Below are positions 9,030 to 18,694 of a stretch of DNA of 64,000 nucleotides, piece after piece. The stretch spans positions 310,001 through 374,000 of the forward strand of contig JASGIG010000001.1 of the NCBI GenBank assembly GCA_047602055.1. The letters run 5' to 3'. Both the position numbers and the translations under genes were made by a program. The notes below the pieces were generated by a model that worked only from the letters and a program-made list of their open reading frames with translations, was not told the origin of the DNA and did no database searches. This DNA is from JAODBQ01 sp047602055 (GTDB lineage Bacteria; Actinomycetota; Acidimicrobiia; Acidimicrobiales; Ilumatobacteraceae). Position 1 is the stretch's first letter. Each line of letters begins with the position of its first letter.

Positions 9030-9821
9030 ATGAACGCACTGCGCATCCGCACGGTCGTCCGCCGCCACTGCTACGTGCTGTGGCGCGCCCCGCACCGCTG
9101 GTTCGACATCGCCTTCTGGCCGCTGATGGACGTGATCCTGTGGGGCAGCCTCGGCACGTACGTGGCCACGCTCGACGGGCCGACGAGCAGCGCGTCGGCG
9201 TCGTACCTGCTGGCCGGGATCATCATGTTCCACGTCCTGTTCCAGAGCCAGATGGCCGTCGCCACCGGGTTCATGGAGGAGACGTGGAGCCGCAACCTGC
9301 TCAACGTGCTGACGACGCCGGTCACCGAGGTCGAGTACGTCGCCGGCACCGCGCTGTTCGGCTTCGCCAAGGTCGCGTTGGCGCTGACGACGCTGTCGCT
9401 CACCGCGCTCGGCTTCTTCGGGTTCCACCTGTCGTCGATCGGCTGGTCGCTGGTTCCGATCGGGGCGATCCTCGTGCTGGTCGGCTGGGCCGTCGGCATC
9501 GCCGGCATCGGCGTCGTGCTGCGCTTCGGGCAGGGAGCCGAGGTGATCACGTGGGGCAGCAACTTCATCCTGATGGCGCTGTCGGGCGTGTTCAACCCGG
9601 TCGACGCGCTGCCCGGCGTGCTCCAGCCGGTTGCCCGGCTGCTGCCGAGCACCCACGCGTTCAGTGCGCTGCGCACGGTCCTGGCCGGCCAGCCCCTGCC
9701 GTGGCACGAGATCCGCGACGGCCTGCTCGGCGCAGTCGTGTTCGTCGCCCTCGGCTTCGCCTACGCGACGTTCGCGCTGCGGACGTTCCGCAAGCGCGGC
9801 TTCGTCACCCGGTTCAGCTGA
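9030..9821 (+). CDS. ABC-2 type exporter permease
   Basis: The 263-residue protein shows about six membrane helices, beginning with the stretch around WFDIAFWPLMDVILWGSLG and ending with LLGAVVFVALGFAYATFALRTF. It pairs with the ATPase just upstream, as in NodJ/DrrB-type exporters. I chose the ATG at 9030; upstream in-frame ATGs fall inside the tandem repeat and give a low-complexity, Arg-rich N-terminus. Its last 57 coding bases and the next 8 bases are duplicated at 23357-23421. Confidence 0.85.
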   Translation: MNALRIRTVVRRHCYVLWRAPHRWFDIAFWPLMDVILWGSLGTYVATLDGPTSSASASYLLAGIIMFHVLFQSQMAVATGFMEETWSRNLLNVLTTPVTEVEYVAGTALFGFAKVALALTTLSLTALGFFGFHLSSIGWSLVPIGAILVLVGWAVGIAGIGVVLRFGQGAEVITWGSNFILMALSGVFNPVDALPGVLQPVARLLPSTHAFSALRTVLAGQPLPWHEIRDGLLGAVVFVALGFAYATFALRTFRKRGFVTRFS

Positions 9822-10224
9822 CCAGCCCGCCGCCGACGCCGACGACCTTGCCGGCGCGTGAACAGCGCCCATTCGACGGGTGCCGCCGGGAATCGGTCGG
9901 TCTCTCCGTCGGGCACGGTGAGCGCGATCGGCGGGCCGGCCACCGGCGTGGCGCCAGCTCCCACATGGCCTCGCCCTTGCGGAAGCGCACCGACTCCTCC
10001 GTCGCCGACCGGGGGATGCCTCCGAGCAGGCGCAGCTGGCCGGTTGCGCCCGTCCGGGCCACCTCGAACTTGCGTGTCACCGACGAGCGGCATGGCGTCG
10101 ACGTGCACGGCGATGGCGCCGGCGGAGCCCCCTCTCGGCGCACAAACTCCTCGAACGCGGCGCGGGCGTCGCTCGACTCGCCGATCACGACCGCAGAGAG
10201 CGTGCCATCCCTCCAACGTTGCAC
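9814..10224 (-). pseudogene. Decayed gene of unknown function with several frame breaks
   Basis: Protein-like segments alternate between two minus-strand frames: MQRWRDGTLSAVVIGESSDA and DARAAFEEFVRREG in one, AIAVHVDAMPLVGDT in another, back for LRLLGGIPRSATEESVRFRK, across again for GPPIALTVPDGETDRFPAAP, and back for GKVVGVGGGLVS. At least four shifts in about 135 codons argue for a dead gene rather than one sequencing slip. I do not recognise the family. It converges on and slightly overlaps the 3' end of the permease gene. Confidence 0.5.
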
Positions 10225-10305
10225 CGTCGCCCGGCACGTCCGAGGATCGCCGGACGTGGGCGGTGGAAATGGAGCCCGCGGCGGGTGGCATCGTCGCTCG
10301 TCTCT

Positions 10306-10326
10306 AAAGTGACAGTAACGTCATTT
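10306..10326. promoter_or_regulatory. Possible TetR operator upstream of tetR-1
   Basis: An imperfect inverted repeat, AAAGTGAC then six bases then GTCATTT, lies 27 bases before the GTG of the TetR-type gene. It is unusually AT-rich for the window. The position suits autoregulation or a promoter element. Confidence 0.35.
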
Positions 10327-10352
10327 CTCCTTCGTCAATCGGAAGGATCGTC

Positions 10353-11192
10353 GTGCCACGACATGCTGAGCGAGTGCCCACGCCCGAAGTGCCGCCGACC
10401 GACGCCAACGGCGGGCCGTTGCGAACCGCCAAGAGCGAGCGCACGAAGACGGCGCTCGTCGCCGTGGCTCGCGAGGTGTTCGAGAAGCGCGGGTATCAGG
10501 AGACTCGGGTCGCCGACATCGTCAAGGCGGCCGGGACCGGGCACGGAACCTTCTACCGCTACTTCAAGTCGAAGGAGGATCTCTTCCGGGCGCTCTCCGA
10601 CCTCGTCCGCGATGGCTTGGTCAAGGCCCAGCTGCCACCGCGGCCACGGGAACCGTCGACCGAGCCCGCCACCCGCGAGGATGCGGCTGAGGTGGAGAGC
10701 GACATCCGTGCGGCGATGGTCAGCTACCTCGAGGACTTCCGCAAGGATGCACGGCTGATCGAGATCCTCGACGAGGTCGCCGTATCGGATCCGGCCGTGC
10801 GCCAGGCTCGCGTCGAGGTGCTGGACACCCTCGCCCGAGAGACAACCGAAGCACTGCGCTACCTGGTCGATCGGGGCATCTGCTCGTCGCAGCTCGACGT
10901 CGAGTACACAGCCCTGCTGATCCGCTCGATGGTCGACCGATTCGCCTACACGTGGTTCGTACACGGCGAGGCGTACGACGAGCGGCGAGCTATCGACGCC
11001 CTCGTCGCTGCTTGGAAGCACCTCGCGATGTGGATCGAACCGAGCGCGCTCGACTCACCCGAGCCGAGCCCGTCGGCCCAGTCGCCGACGAGAGAACAGG
11101 CGACTGCTTCTTCGACGAAACGTGGCACGGCGCCGGCCGCTCCCGGTCGTCAAGTCGCAGCGCGCAAGTCCAGATCCGCAGCCACGCGCTGA
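10353..11192 (+). CDS. TetR/AcrR-family transcriptional regulator
   Basis: The 279-residue protein has a TetR DNA-binding domain after a roughly 25-residue lead: ALVAVAREVFEKRGYQETRV then ADIVKAAGTGHGTFYRYFKS. The C-terminal ligand domain is followed by a Ser/Thr/Ala/Arg-rich tail that is probably disordered. It starts at a GTG and its end overlaps the end of the LDH2 gene tail to tail by about 40 bases. As the only regulator next to the minus-strand catabolic operon it is the best candidate to control it. Confidence 0.88.
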   Translation: MPRHAERVPTPEVPPTDANGGPLRTAKSERTKTALVAVAREVFEKRGYQETRVADIVKAAGTGHGTFYRYFKSKEDLFRALSDLVRDGLVKAQLPPRPREPSTEPATREDAAEVESDIRAAMVSYLEDFRKDARLIEILDEVAVSDPAVRQARVEVLDTLARETTEALRYLVDRGICSSQLDVEYTALLIRSMVDRFAYTWFVHGEAYDERRAIDALVAAWKHLAMWIEPSALDSPEPSPSAQSPTREQATASSTKRGTAPAAPGRQVAARKSRSAATR

Positions 11193-12184
11193 ATCGCCTG
11201 GCGCGCCTCGGCGAACACTGCAGGGGGCAGATCAACGCTGCCGCGAGCAACGTTGCGCTCGCGAGCTGCGCGGGAGCGATCCCCCGGCCAGCGGCCGCCG
11301 GCGGCGCGCACCGCTGAAGCGCCTTTGGCGATCTTCGGCCCGGCGCTGCGATGAGCCCCGAACAGGTCAGGGTCGATGGCCAGCACGAAGGAGCCGACCT
11401 CGGGGACACCGAAACGGACCTCAGGACCGGAGACCGCCCCGGGCAGCACGCCGGCGAGGATGTCGACCAGGACGCTGATGCCGAAGCCCTTGGCGCCGCC
11501 GACCGCTGGCATCACCGAGGCGAACGCCTCATCAGGATCGGTCAACGGTGCACCTCCGCCGTCGACGTAGCCCCACTCCTGCGGGATCGGCAGGCCGAGA
11601 AGCGCGCGACGCTTCAGCTCCCCTGAAGACCGCGGTGAGAACGACGCGTCGTAGAGCGGTGCGTCGTCCCACGGCGCAGCGTACGCGAGCGGGTTGTTGC
11701 CGTGAGTCGCCCTCGACGCGCCCGGCACACCGATCAGCGGTGGGGTGTTCTGACAGACGATCCCGATGAGCCCGTCCGCAGCAAGCGCTTCGGCGTAGTA
11801 CGCAGCGCGCCCGAACTCGCCGATTCGCCGGCTGCCTGCGATGGCGACGCCGTGCGCACGAGCCTCTGCGGCGGCGTGCTCCACGGCCATCCACGTCGGG
11901 AGATAGCCGATCGCGCCGTCGCCGTCGATCAGGGTGACGGCTGGCCCACGCCGATCGACGGTGATGTCGGCTCGGGTGTTGAAGGAGCCGCGCTGGAAGG
12001 CTTCGAGATACCACGCGACGCGCAGCAGGCCGTGAGATCGCACCTCGCACATTTCGGCCTCGATCAGCGCGTCGACGATCCGTTCCGCCTCGGGCAGGCG
12101 CAGCAGTCGCGCGAACGCGGCGGTGAGGATCCGGCGAGCGGGCTCGAGCAACAGGCTGACGTCGGGGTCAGCGCCGCCTGTCAT
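11150..12184 (-). CDS. LDH2/malate dehydrogenase family NAD(P)-dependent 2-hydroxyacid dehydrogenase
   Basis: This 344-residue protein belongs to the Ldh2/MdhII/ComC family, which oxidises 2-hydroxy acids to 2-oxo acids with NAD(P) and lacks a Rossmann fold. Family marks are the catalytic SHGLLRV segment with His near residue 51, GYLPTWMAVEHAAAEARAHG, and THGNNPLAYAAP. The start ATG overlaps the stop of the upstream oxidoreductase gene (ATGA), so the two are probably coupled and act in sequence. Exact substrate is unknown; lactate, malate, sulfolactate and aryl-lactates are all used in the family. Confidence 0.85.
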   Translation of the reverse strand: MTGGADPDVSLLLEPARRILTAAFARLLRLPEAERIVDALIEAEMCEVRSHGLLRVAWYLEAFQRGSFNTRADITVDRRGPAVTLIDGDGAIGYLPTWMAVEHAAAEARAHGVAIAGSRRIGEFGRAAYYAEALAADGLIGIVCQNTPPLIGVPGASRATHGNNPLAYAAPWDDAPLYDASFSPRSSGELKRRALLGLPIPQEWGYVDGGGAPLTDPDEAFASVMPAVGGAKGFGISVLVDILAGVLPGAVSGPEVRFGVPEVGSFVLAIDPDLFGAHRSAGPKIAKGASAVRAAGGRWPGDRSRAARERNVARGSVDLPPAVFAEARQAIQRVAADLDLRAAT

Positions 12185-15100
12185 GCCAGCGCAGCGAGCG
12201 TCGACGTCAGCGGGACGCGCACACCGAGCTGCGCACCCTTCGAGGCGACCTCCTCGAGGTAGCGGCGAACGCTGTCCAGCTTGATCTCCTCGTAGCCACG
12301 GATGAGATCGGGTAGGGCCAGCAGCTCGGCGACGGCGTCCGCTGTCTCGACGGTCAGCCGGTCGAGGCTCAGACCCACCAGGCTCCGGTAGTGCTCGACG
12401 AGCTCGCGCTCGACACGCCGCACGCGCGCTCTGCCGAACGGGTCGAGCGGCGTGCCGCGCAGTCGCTTCATCTTCGCCAACCCGACCAGCACCTTGCGGC
12501 CGATGGCCTCGCCCATGCCGATCTTGTGCTGCAGGCCGATCGCCCGCAACATCGGCGGGTGGAGCTTGAAGGTGATCTCGGCACCCTCCCCGAAGGTCGC
12601 AGAGACCTCGTCGCGCAGGCTGCGGTCGGTGTGCAGCCGCGCGACCTCGTACTCATCCTTGTAGGCCATCAGCTTGTAGAGGTTGACCGCCACGGCGCGC
12701 AGCACCGCCTCGCACTCGCCCCCTGCGGGCGTGCGGCGTACGACCCCGTGGAGGTCGGCCAGGTAGCGCTTCGCGAGACGTCGATCGGCGTAGCCGACGA
12801 GGTCGGCCGCACGGATCGCAATCGATCTGCTGAGATCCTCCGAGGCTCCGAGCGCGGCGACCTCGGGTGAGATCGCCGGCTGCCGGGCGGCCGGCGGGGT
12901 CGCCGCGGCCAGCGCGGCCGTCAGCCTGGCCGGATCGGCGACCGCCCAGCGGCCCCAGCGGAACGCGGCACGGTTCTTGTCGACGGCGACGCCGTTGAGA
13001 TCGATGGCCTGCTCGATGGCCGCCGCGGAGATGCCCAGCACCCCTGCCTGGCAGGCCGCTCCGAGGAGCACGACGTTGCCGAGCATGTGGTCGTGGAAGA
13101 GCTGTTCGGCGATGTCCAGGACGTCGAGATAGACGTTGTGGTCAGCGCTGGTCTCGGCGTCTAGCCGCTGGCGCAACTCGTCGAGCTCCGGGTAGTGCAG
13201 CTCGCTGTCGGCCGCCATCCGACCGGTCGGCACGATCGAAGTCGAGGCGATCGCCACCGTGTGGCCGGATGCGGCGCGGGCAAGGTTGACCGGCGACACC
13301 GCGGTCAGTAGGTCGAACACCATGAAGACGTCGGCACCGCCGGCCGACAGCCCGCTGGCCGCCTCGGCCTCGTCGGCGAACACGCGCATCTGCGAAACGA
13401 CCGGCCCTGCCTTCTGGCTGGAACCGGTGAGGTCGAGGTTGCGAACGTACAGCCCATCGATGGTGGCCGCCGTGGCGAGCACCTGGCTGACGGTGACGAC
13501 GCCGGTACCACCGATGCCGACCATCTGGATGGTCGTCGCCGCCGGCGCGGCGGCGACGTCAGGCGCCGGTGGGCTGTCGGGCACTTGCACGGTGGGCGCA
13601 GCGCGCACAGGCCGAGCGTCGACCGTGTCGACCTCGATGAACGAGGGGCAGTCACCGAGAACGCACGAGTAGTCGAGGTTGCACGACGACTGGTGGATGC
13701 GCGTCTTCTCACCGAACTCGGTCTGCACGGACTGGACGCTCAGGCAGTTCGACTTCACGCCGCAGTCACCGCACATCTCGCACACCCGGGCGTTGACGAA
13801 GATCCGCTTCGTCGGCGTGGCCACCGATCCCTTCTTACGCAGCCGGCGCCGCTCGGCAGCGCACTGCTGGTCGTGGATCAGCACGGTGACGCCGGGTGTC
13901 GCTGCCAACTCCTCCTGGACCGCGATCAGCTCGTCTCGATGGCGGACGGTGGCGACCGGGGCGAGCTCTACGCCGCGGTAACGGTGCGGGTCCTCGGTGG
14001 TGACGACGATCTTGCCCACACCCTCCGCCGCGAGCATCCGGGTCAGGTCAGGCACGGTCAGCGCGCCTTGCACCTCTTGGCCGCCGGTCATCCCGACCGC
14101 GCTGTTGTAGAGCAGCTTGTACGTGATGTCGACGCCGGCAGCCAACGCGAAGCGGATCGCCAGGCTGCCGGAGTGGAAGAAGGTCCCGTCACCGAGGTTC
14201 TGGAACAGGTGCTTGGTGCCGACGTACGGCTCGATGCCGATCCACTGCGCGCCCTCAGCGCCCATGTGGGTGTAACCGGCGAACTCGCCGAAGTCGGCAC
14301 GTCCTGCACCCATCGCCATGATGTGGCAGCCGATCCCGGCGCCGACGAGCGAGCCGTCGGGCACGGGGAGCGAGCGGTTGTGCGGGCAGCCCGAGCAGAA
14401 GTACGCGGTACGGTCGACCGACAACGGGATCAGTTCGCGCCGTGGCGCGCGCAGCGTGCGCAGCCGCGCCTCGATCGACGGCGCCGGTGCGAGCGCGGCG
14501 AGACGTGGGCCGATCGCCTTGGTGATCGCATCGGCGTCGAGCTCGCCAATCGCTGGCAGCAGCGGCTCGCCGTGCTCGTCGAACTTGCCGACGACGCGCG
14601 GCGCATGGGCACTGCCGTACAGCGCGTCGCGAACGGCTCGTTCGAGGTAGGGCCGCTTGTCCTCGACGACGACGATCTCGTCGACCCCATCGGCGAGCTC
14701 ACACAAGTCGGCGGGATGCACCGGCCACAGCAGACCCACCTTCATGATCCGCACCCCAGCGTCGCGGAGGATGTCCTCGTCGAGGCCCATGTCCGTCAGG
14801 CTCTGGCGCAGGTCGAAGTAGGCGCGGCCCGGCGCAACGATCGCCAGCCGTGGTCGACGGGGCTCGACGACGATGCGGTTCAGCCCGTTCAGTCGCCCGT
14901 ACTCGCGGGCGATCTCGATGCGACCGTGGACGATCTCTCGCTCGATCGGGATCATCGCCCGACCGGCGACGTTCGGCTGCATGCTCGGCCGGTACGGCAC
15001 GCCGTCGAGCTCGACCAGCGGCACCTGTGGGACGATCCGGTTGACGCCTACCGACGCCGAACCGGACGCGTCCGCCACGTTCGTGACCACCTTGAACCCG

Positions 15101-15717
15101 CACCACAGGCCGCTGGCGCGCGACAGCGCGTAGCCGTGCAAGCCGAGATCGACCACGTCCTGCACGTCGCCCGGGAACAGGACCGGCATGAACCAGTCCT
15201 CAAACGCTCGGTTCGAATCGCTCGGGATGATCGTGGACTTCGCGTCAGGATCGTCACCGGCGACGGCGAGGATGCCGCCGTAGCGACTGGTGCCACGCCA
15301 GTTGCCGTGACGAAACGCATCCCCGCAACGATCGACACCGGGCGCCTTGCCGTACCACATGCCGAACACGCCGTCGACGAGTGCATCGGGCATCCCACCG
15401 ACCACCTGCGTGCCGAACAACGCCGTCGCCGCGAGGTCCTCGTTGAGGCCAGGGACGTGACGGATCCGGTTCTCGTCCAGCACGCGGCGCTGCCTGCCCA
15501 TCTCGATATCGACGCCACCGAGCGGCGACCCCGGATAGCCGCTGACCATCCCGGCGGTGCGCAGCCCGGCGCGGGCGTCGGCTCTCGCCTGATCGACGAG
15601 GACGCGGATCAACGCCTGGACGCCAGTCAGGTAGATCTCGCCGTCGAGCTCCTGGAAGCGGGCGCCGAGCGACAGTGGCTGATCGGCAGGCGTGGGCGGG
15701 ACGTCGGTGGTGCTCAT
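12181..15717 (-). CDS. Indolepyruvate ferredoxin oxidoreductase-family 2-oxoacid oxidoreductase (fused subunits)
   Basis: The 1,178-residue protein is the single-chain form of the family that decarboxylates 2-oxo acids (aryl- or branched-chain pyruvates) to acyl-CoA with ferredoxin. The N-terminal half is TPP-dependent (SGYPGSPLGG early, and a TPP-binding region GDGTFFHSGSLAIRFALAAG). A Cys-rich stretch follows (CEMCGDCGVKSNC, later CNLDYSC and GDCPSF) that can hold Fe-S clusters, and the C-terminal part is the gamma-type domain (GIGGTGVVTVSQVLATAA). It starts at an ATG 90 bases after the enolase gene. Confidence 0.9.
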   Translation of the reverse strand: MSTTDVPPTPADQPLSLGARFQELDGEIYLTGVQALIRVLVDQARADARAGLRTAGMVSGYPGSPLGGVDIEMGRQRRVLDENRIRHVPGLNEDLAATALFGTQVVGGMPDALVDGVFGMWYGKAPGVDRCGDAFRHGNWRGTSRYGGILAVAGDDPDAKSTIIPSDSNRAFEDWFMPVLFPGDVQDVVDLGLHGYALSRASGLWCGFKVVTNVADASGSASVGVNRIVPQVPLVELDGVPYRPSMQPNVAGRAMIPIEREIVHGRIEIAREYGRLNGLNRIVVEPRRPRLAIVAPGRAYFDLRQSLTDMGLDEDILRDAGVRIMKVGLLWPVHPADLCELADGVDEIVVVEDKRPYLERAVRDALYGSAHAPRVVGKFDEHGEPLLPAIGELDADAITKAIGPRLAALAPAPSIEARLRTLRAPRRELIPLSVDRTAYFCSGCPHNRSLPVPDGSLVGAGIGCHIMAMGAGRADFGEFAGYTHMGAEGAQWIGIEPYVGTKHLFQNLGDGTFFHSGSLAIRFALAAGVDITYKLLYNSAVGMTGGQEVQGALTVPDLTRMLAAEGVGKIVVTTEDPHRYRGVELAPVATVRHRDELIAVQEELAATPGVTVLIHDQQCAAERRRLRKKGSVATPTKRIFVNARVCEMCGDCGVKSNCLSVQSVQTEFGEKTRIHQSSCNLDYSCVLGDCPSFIEVDTVDARPVRAAPTVQVPDSPPAPDVAAAPAATTIQMVGIGGTGVVTVSQVLATAATIDGLYVRNLDLTGSSQKAGPVVSQMRVFADEAEAASGLSAGGADVFMVFDLLTAVSPVNLARAASGHTVAIASTSIVPTGRMAADSELHYPELDELRQRLDAETSADHNVYLDVLDIAEQLFHDHMLGNVVLLGAACQAGVLGISAAAIEQAIDLNGVAVDKNRAAFRWGRWAVADPARLTAALAAATPPAARQPAISPEVAALGASEDLSRSIAIRAADLVGYADRRLAKRYLADLHGVVRRTPAGGECEAVLRAVAVNLYKLMAYKDEYEVARLHTDRSLRDEVSATFGEGAEITFKLHPPMLRAIGLQHKIGMGEAIGRKVLVGLAKMKRLRGTPLDPFGRARVRRVERELVEHYRSLVGLSLDRLTVETADAVAELLALPDLIRGYEEIKLDSVRRYLEEVASKGAQLGVRVPLTSTLAALA

Positions 15718-15760
15718 GGAGCGGACCTTTCGCGGGTGGTGGGAGTGGTCGGGGGCGAGC

Positions 15761-15795
15761 GGGTGGCGGACCCGGGGGGTAGTGATCCGCCACCC
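15761..15795. terminator. Stem-loop between the enolase and oxidoreductase genes
   Basis: A perfect 10-bp stem, GGGTGGCGGA (15761-15770) with TCCGCCACCC (15786-15795), flanks a 15-base loop. It sits in the only sizeable gap of the minus-strand operon. Without a T-tract it may attenuate or stabilise the transcript rather than end it. Confidence 0.55.
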
Positions 15796-15807
15796 GATCT
15801 GTGCCGC

Positions 15808-16894
15808 TCAGAGCTCCCGAACGGTCAGGTCGTCGATGGCGTCGAGGTCGGCCTCATAGCCGAGCCCTGGCTTCGTCGGTGCCTGGACCATGCCGTCGGC
15901 ACCGACGCGGAGGTGGTCCTTCATCCCGTGGTCGAGGATGCCCTGCGGCACCGTGAGCCTCGACGAAGTCGCAGTTGTGGATCGCGAGCATCACGTGCAT
16001 GTGGGCCGCCTGGATGTGCGTGGGCCCGTAGCTGTGCGGCTCATACTTGATGTTGAACGCCTCGCACAGGGCGGCGGACTTGCGCATCGCGGTGATCCCG
16101 CCGGCGACGTCGCCGACGGTTCGCACGCTGTCGACCACGTGGTTGGCGACGTACGGGGCGTAGAAGCGGAAGCCGTTCATGACGCTCTCGACACCGGCGA
16201 TCGGGATGGTGAAGGTACGCGTCAGGTCGACGAGACCCTGGAGGTCGCTGTCGGGGATCGGTGCCTCGAACCAGTAGAAGTCCAGCTCCTCGAGCACCTT
16301 GGCCACGGCGAAGGCACCCTGCCGGTCGTAGGCATTGACCGGATCGAGCATCAGGTCCATCGTGTCGCCCACCGCTTCGCGGACAGCTCGGCACAAGCGG
16401 ATGTCCTTGTCCGGGACGCCGTACGGATGGATCTTGTAGGCGTTGAAGCCCTCGCCTCGGCAGGCCAGCGCAAGGTCGACCCACTCCTGGTCGGTCTGGT
16501 ACATCATCGTGCTGGCATAGGCCCTGATCTCGTGGCGGGCAGCGCCGAGCAGCTTGTAGATCGGCTCGTCGTGGTGCTTGCCGAACGCATCCCACAAGCA
16601 GATGTCGACGGTGCTCGACGAGGCGTTCGGGCGCTGGAGCCGATCGGTCATCGCGTACGACATCGCCTCGATGTCGTGGATGTCACGACCGACAACCGCG
16701 GCCTTCAAGCCGGGCAACGAGTCCTCGAACTCGCCCGGGTTGAGCAGCCAGGTGACGCATTGACCCTCGTGGCCCTCGTCCGTGAGGACGCGCACGAACA
16801 TCGACGGGACCTCCCGCGGTGCCCACTCCTCCTTCCACTGGAACTTCTGCTCGAAGGGCTTGAGCACGTGGGCCTTGATGTCGGTGATCTTCAT
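15808..16894 (-). CDS. Enolase-superfamily enzyme, mandelate racemase subgroup-like, frame break near the C-terminus
   Basis: Members abstract the proton alpha to a carboxylate and dehydrate acid sugars or racemise hydroxy acids. The three metal ligands are visible as Asp184 (LDPVN), Glu210 (FEAP) and Glu236 (GVES), with Lys154 on strand two and a His/Asp pair (His287 in EPHSYG, Asp262). The strand-two motif is K-I-H rather than the common KxK. After VEA at about 15955 the family-like ending LTVPQGILDHGMKDHLRVG lies one base out of frame; joined, the protein is about 361 residues. The start overlaps the upstream ATPase stop (ATGA). Confidence 0.8.
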
Positions 16895-17751
16895 GAGATG
16901 CCTTTCATGGTGGGTTGGGGAGAGGGGTCACTCGGGTCGTCGAGGTCGTGCTCGTCGAGTTGCGAGGCCCGCAGCAGCTCAGCCGTGTACGGCTCGCCCG
17001 GCGCGTCCATGACCGTTGCGCACGGACCCTGCTCGACGACGTGGCCGCGACGCATGACGAGCACGTCGTCGCACAGTTGGCGAGCCACGGCGAGGTCGTG
17101 ACCGACGAACAGGTAGGCGATGCCGAGCCGTTCCTGGAGGTCGAGAAGCAGGTTGACGATCGAAGCCTGGACCGAGACGTCGAGCGCCGACAGCGGCTCG
17201 TCGAGCACGATCACGTCCGGCTCGGCCGCCAGAGCGCGGGCGATGGCGACTCGCTGGCGTTGGCCGCCGCTCAGCTGGTGGGGATAGCGGTCACCGATGT
17301 CGGCGGAGAAGCCGACCAAGGCGAGCAACTCGACGGATCGATCGCGACGCTCGGCCTTGGGGCGGTGCTCGATGGTCAGCTGCTCGGTGACGACCTGCCA
17401 CACCTTCATCCGCGGATCGAGGGAGCTGTACGGGCTCTGGAACACGGCGGCGACGCTGCGGTGGTACTCCTTGCGCCCGGCGCCGTCGAGCGTCGTGAGG
17501 CCAACGCCGCGGAAGCGCACTTCGCCACCCGTGGGCTGCTCCAGCCCGAGCAGCATCCTGGTGACGGTGGTCTTGCCGCTGCCGCTCTCACCAATGAGCC
17601 CGATGGTGCGGCCGTGGCTGACGGCCAGATTGACGTCGACAGCCGCCTGCACGGCTTGCGCCGCCCGGCCGCGATGCCGTGGCGCATACGTCTTGGACAG
17701 GCCAACGGCCGCCAGGACGACGCCCTCCGTCTCCCCTTGAATGACGGTCAC
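16891..17751 (-). CDS. Peptide-type ABC transporter ATPase (OppF/DppF-like)
   Basis: The 286-residue ATPase has Walker A LIGESGSGKTTVTRM, the signature QLSGGQRQRVAIARAL and Walker B VIVLDEPLSALD, plus the family's 'VFQSPYSSLDPRM' Q-loop. I chose the GTG overlapping the stop of the previous ATPase gene (GTGA), because a longer ORF only adds residues read out of that gene. It forms the second half of the usual D/F ATPase pair. Confidence 0.9.
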   Translation of the reverse strand: MTVIQGETEGVVLAAVGLSKTYAPRHRGRAAQAVQAAVDVNLAVSHGRTIGLIGESGSGKTTVTRMLLGLEQPTGGEVRFRGVGLTTLDGAGRKEYHRSVAAVFQSPYSSLDPRMKVWQVVTEQLTIEHRPKAERRDRSVELLALVGFSADIGDRYPHQLSGGQRQRVAIARALAAEPDVIVLDEPLSALDVSVQASIVNLLLDLQERLGIAYLFVGHDLAVARQLCDDVLVMRRGHVVEQGPCATVMDAPGEPYTAELLRASQLDEHDLDDPSDPSPQPTMKGIS

Positions 17752-18692
17752 GACGCCCGCCAGCAGGCCACGTTGCTCGCGCCGGCAGGCTGCAACACCG
17801 GACGCTGCCGCTGGCACCGCTCGTCCGCTTCGTCGCAGCGCGGCGCGAACGCACAGCCGACCGCGTCGTCACCGACGCTGACCGAACTGCCCCGGATGGC
17901 GACGAGACGGCGGGCGCGCAGCCGTAGGTTCGGCACGCAGCCGATCAGCGCACGGGTGTACGGGTGCTGCGGTGCCGCCAGCACGTCCGACATCGGCCCC
18001 GACTCGACGATCCGCCCGCCGTACAGCACGATCACCTCGTCGCACAGCGCGCGGGCGACGGCGAGGTTGTGTGTGACGAACAGCAGCGACTGGTCGCGCT
18101 CGCGCTGCAGGCGGCGCAGCAGGCGGATGATGCCGAGCTGCGTGGTGACGTCCAGAGCGGTGGTCGGTTCGTCGGCGATCACCAACGACGGCGATTTGGC
18201 CAGCGCAGCCGCGATCGCCACACGCTGTCGCATCCCGCCGCTGAACTCGTGCGGGTAGCTGTCGAGACGATGAACCGCATCGGGCACACCGAGCTGGTCG
18301 AGCGTGGCCACCGCCAGGCTCCGCTTCTGACGGCGCCCGCCAGTCGACAGCGTCTCGGTGATGTGCCGACCGACGGTGCAAAGCGGGTCGAGTGCCGTGG
18401 TCGGATCCTGTGGCACATAGCCGATCTGGGTTCTGAGCACGCCGCGCATGCCCGCCCTGGAGAGGTGCAAGAGCTCGCGCCCGTCCAGCGTCACGGACGT
18501 ACCGTGCACGTCACCACTGTGCGGCGGGATGAGCCTCATGATCGCCAGGGCGATCGAGCTCTTGCCGCTGCCGGATTCGCCGACGAGGGCGACGGCGCGG
18601 CCCGAGGGCACGTCGAAGCTGACGTCGTGCACCGCCCTGACGGTGCGTCCGCCCTGGACGTAGTCGACGGAGAGATCGCGCACGGTGAGCAT
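17748..18692 (-). CDS. Peptide-type ABC transporter ATPase (OppD/DppD-like)
   Basis: The 314-residue ATPase begins MLTVRDLSVDYVQGG. It has Walker A LVGESGSGKSSIALA, Q-loop YVPQDPTTALDP, signature EFSGGMRQRVAIAAAL and Walker B LVIADEPTTALD. The C-terminal extension has the Cys-containing block of OppD/DppD proteins (GCAFAPRCDEADERC, ending NVACW). It follows the second permease gene after two bases. Confidence 0.9.
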   Translation of the reverse strand: MLTVRDLSVDYVQGGRTVRAVHDVSFDVPSGRAVALVGESGSGKSSIALAIMRLIPPHSGDVHGTSVTLDGRELLHLSRAGMRGVLRTQIGYVPQDPTTALDPLCTVGRHITETLSTGGRRQKRSLAVATLDQLGVPDAVHRLDSYPHEFSGGMRQRVAIAAALAKSPSLVIADEPTTALDVTTQLGIIRLLRRLQRERDQSLLFVTHNLAVARALCDEVIVLYGGRIVESGPMSDVLAAPQHPYTRALIGCVPNLRLRARRLVAIRGSSVSVGDDAVGCAFAPRCDEADERCQRQRPVLQPAGASNVACWRAS

Positions 18693-18694
18693 CG

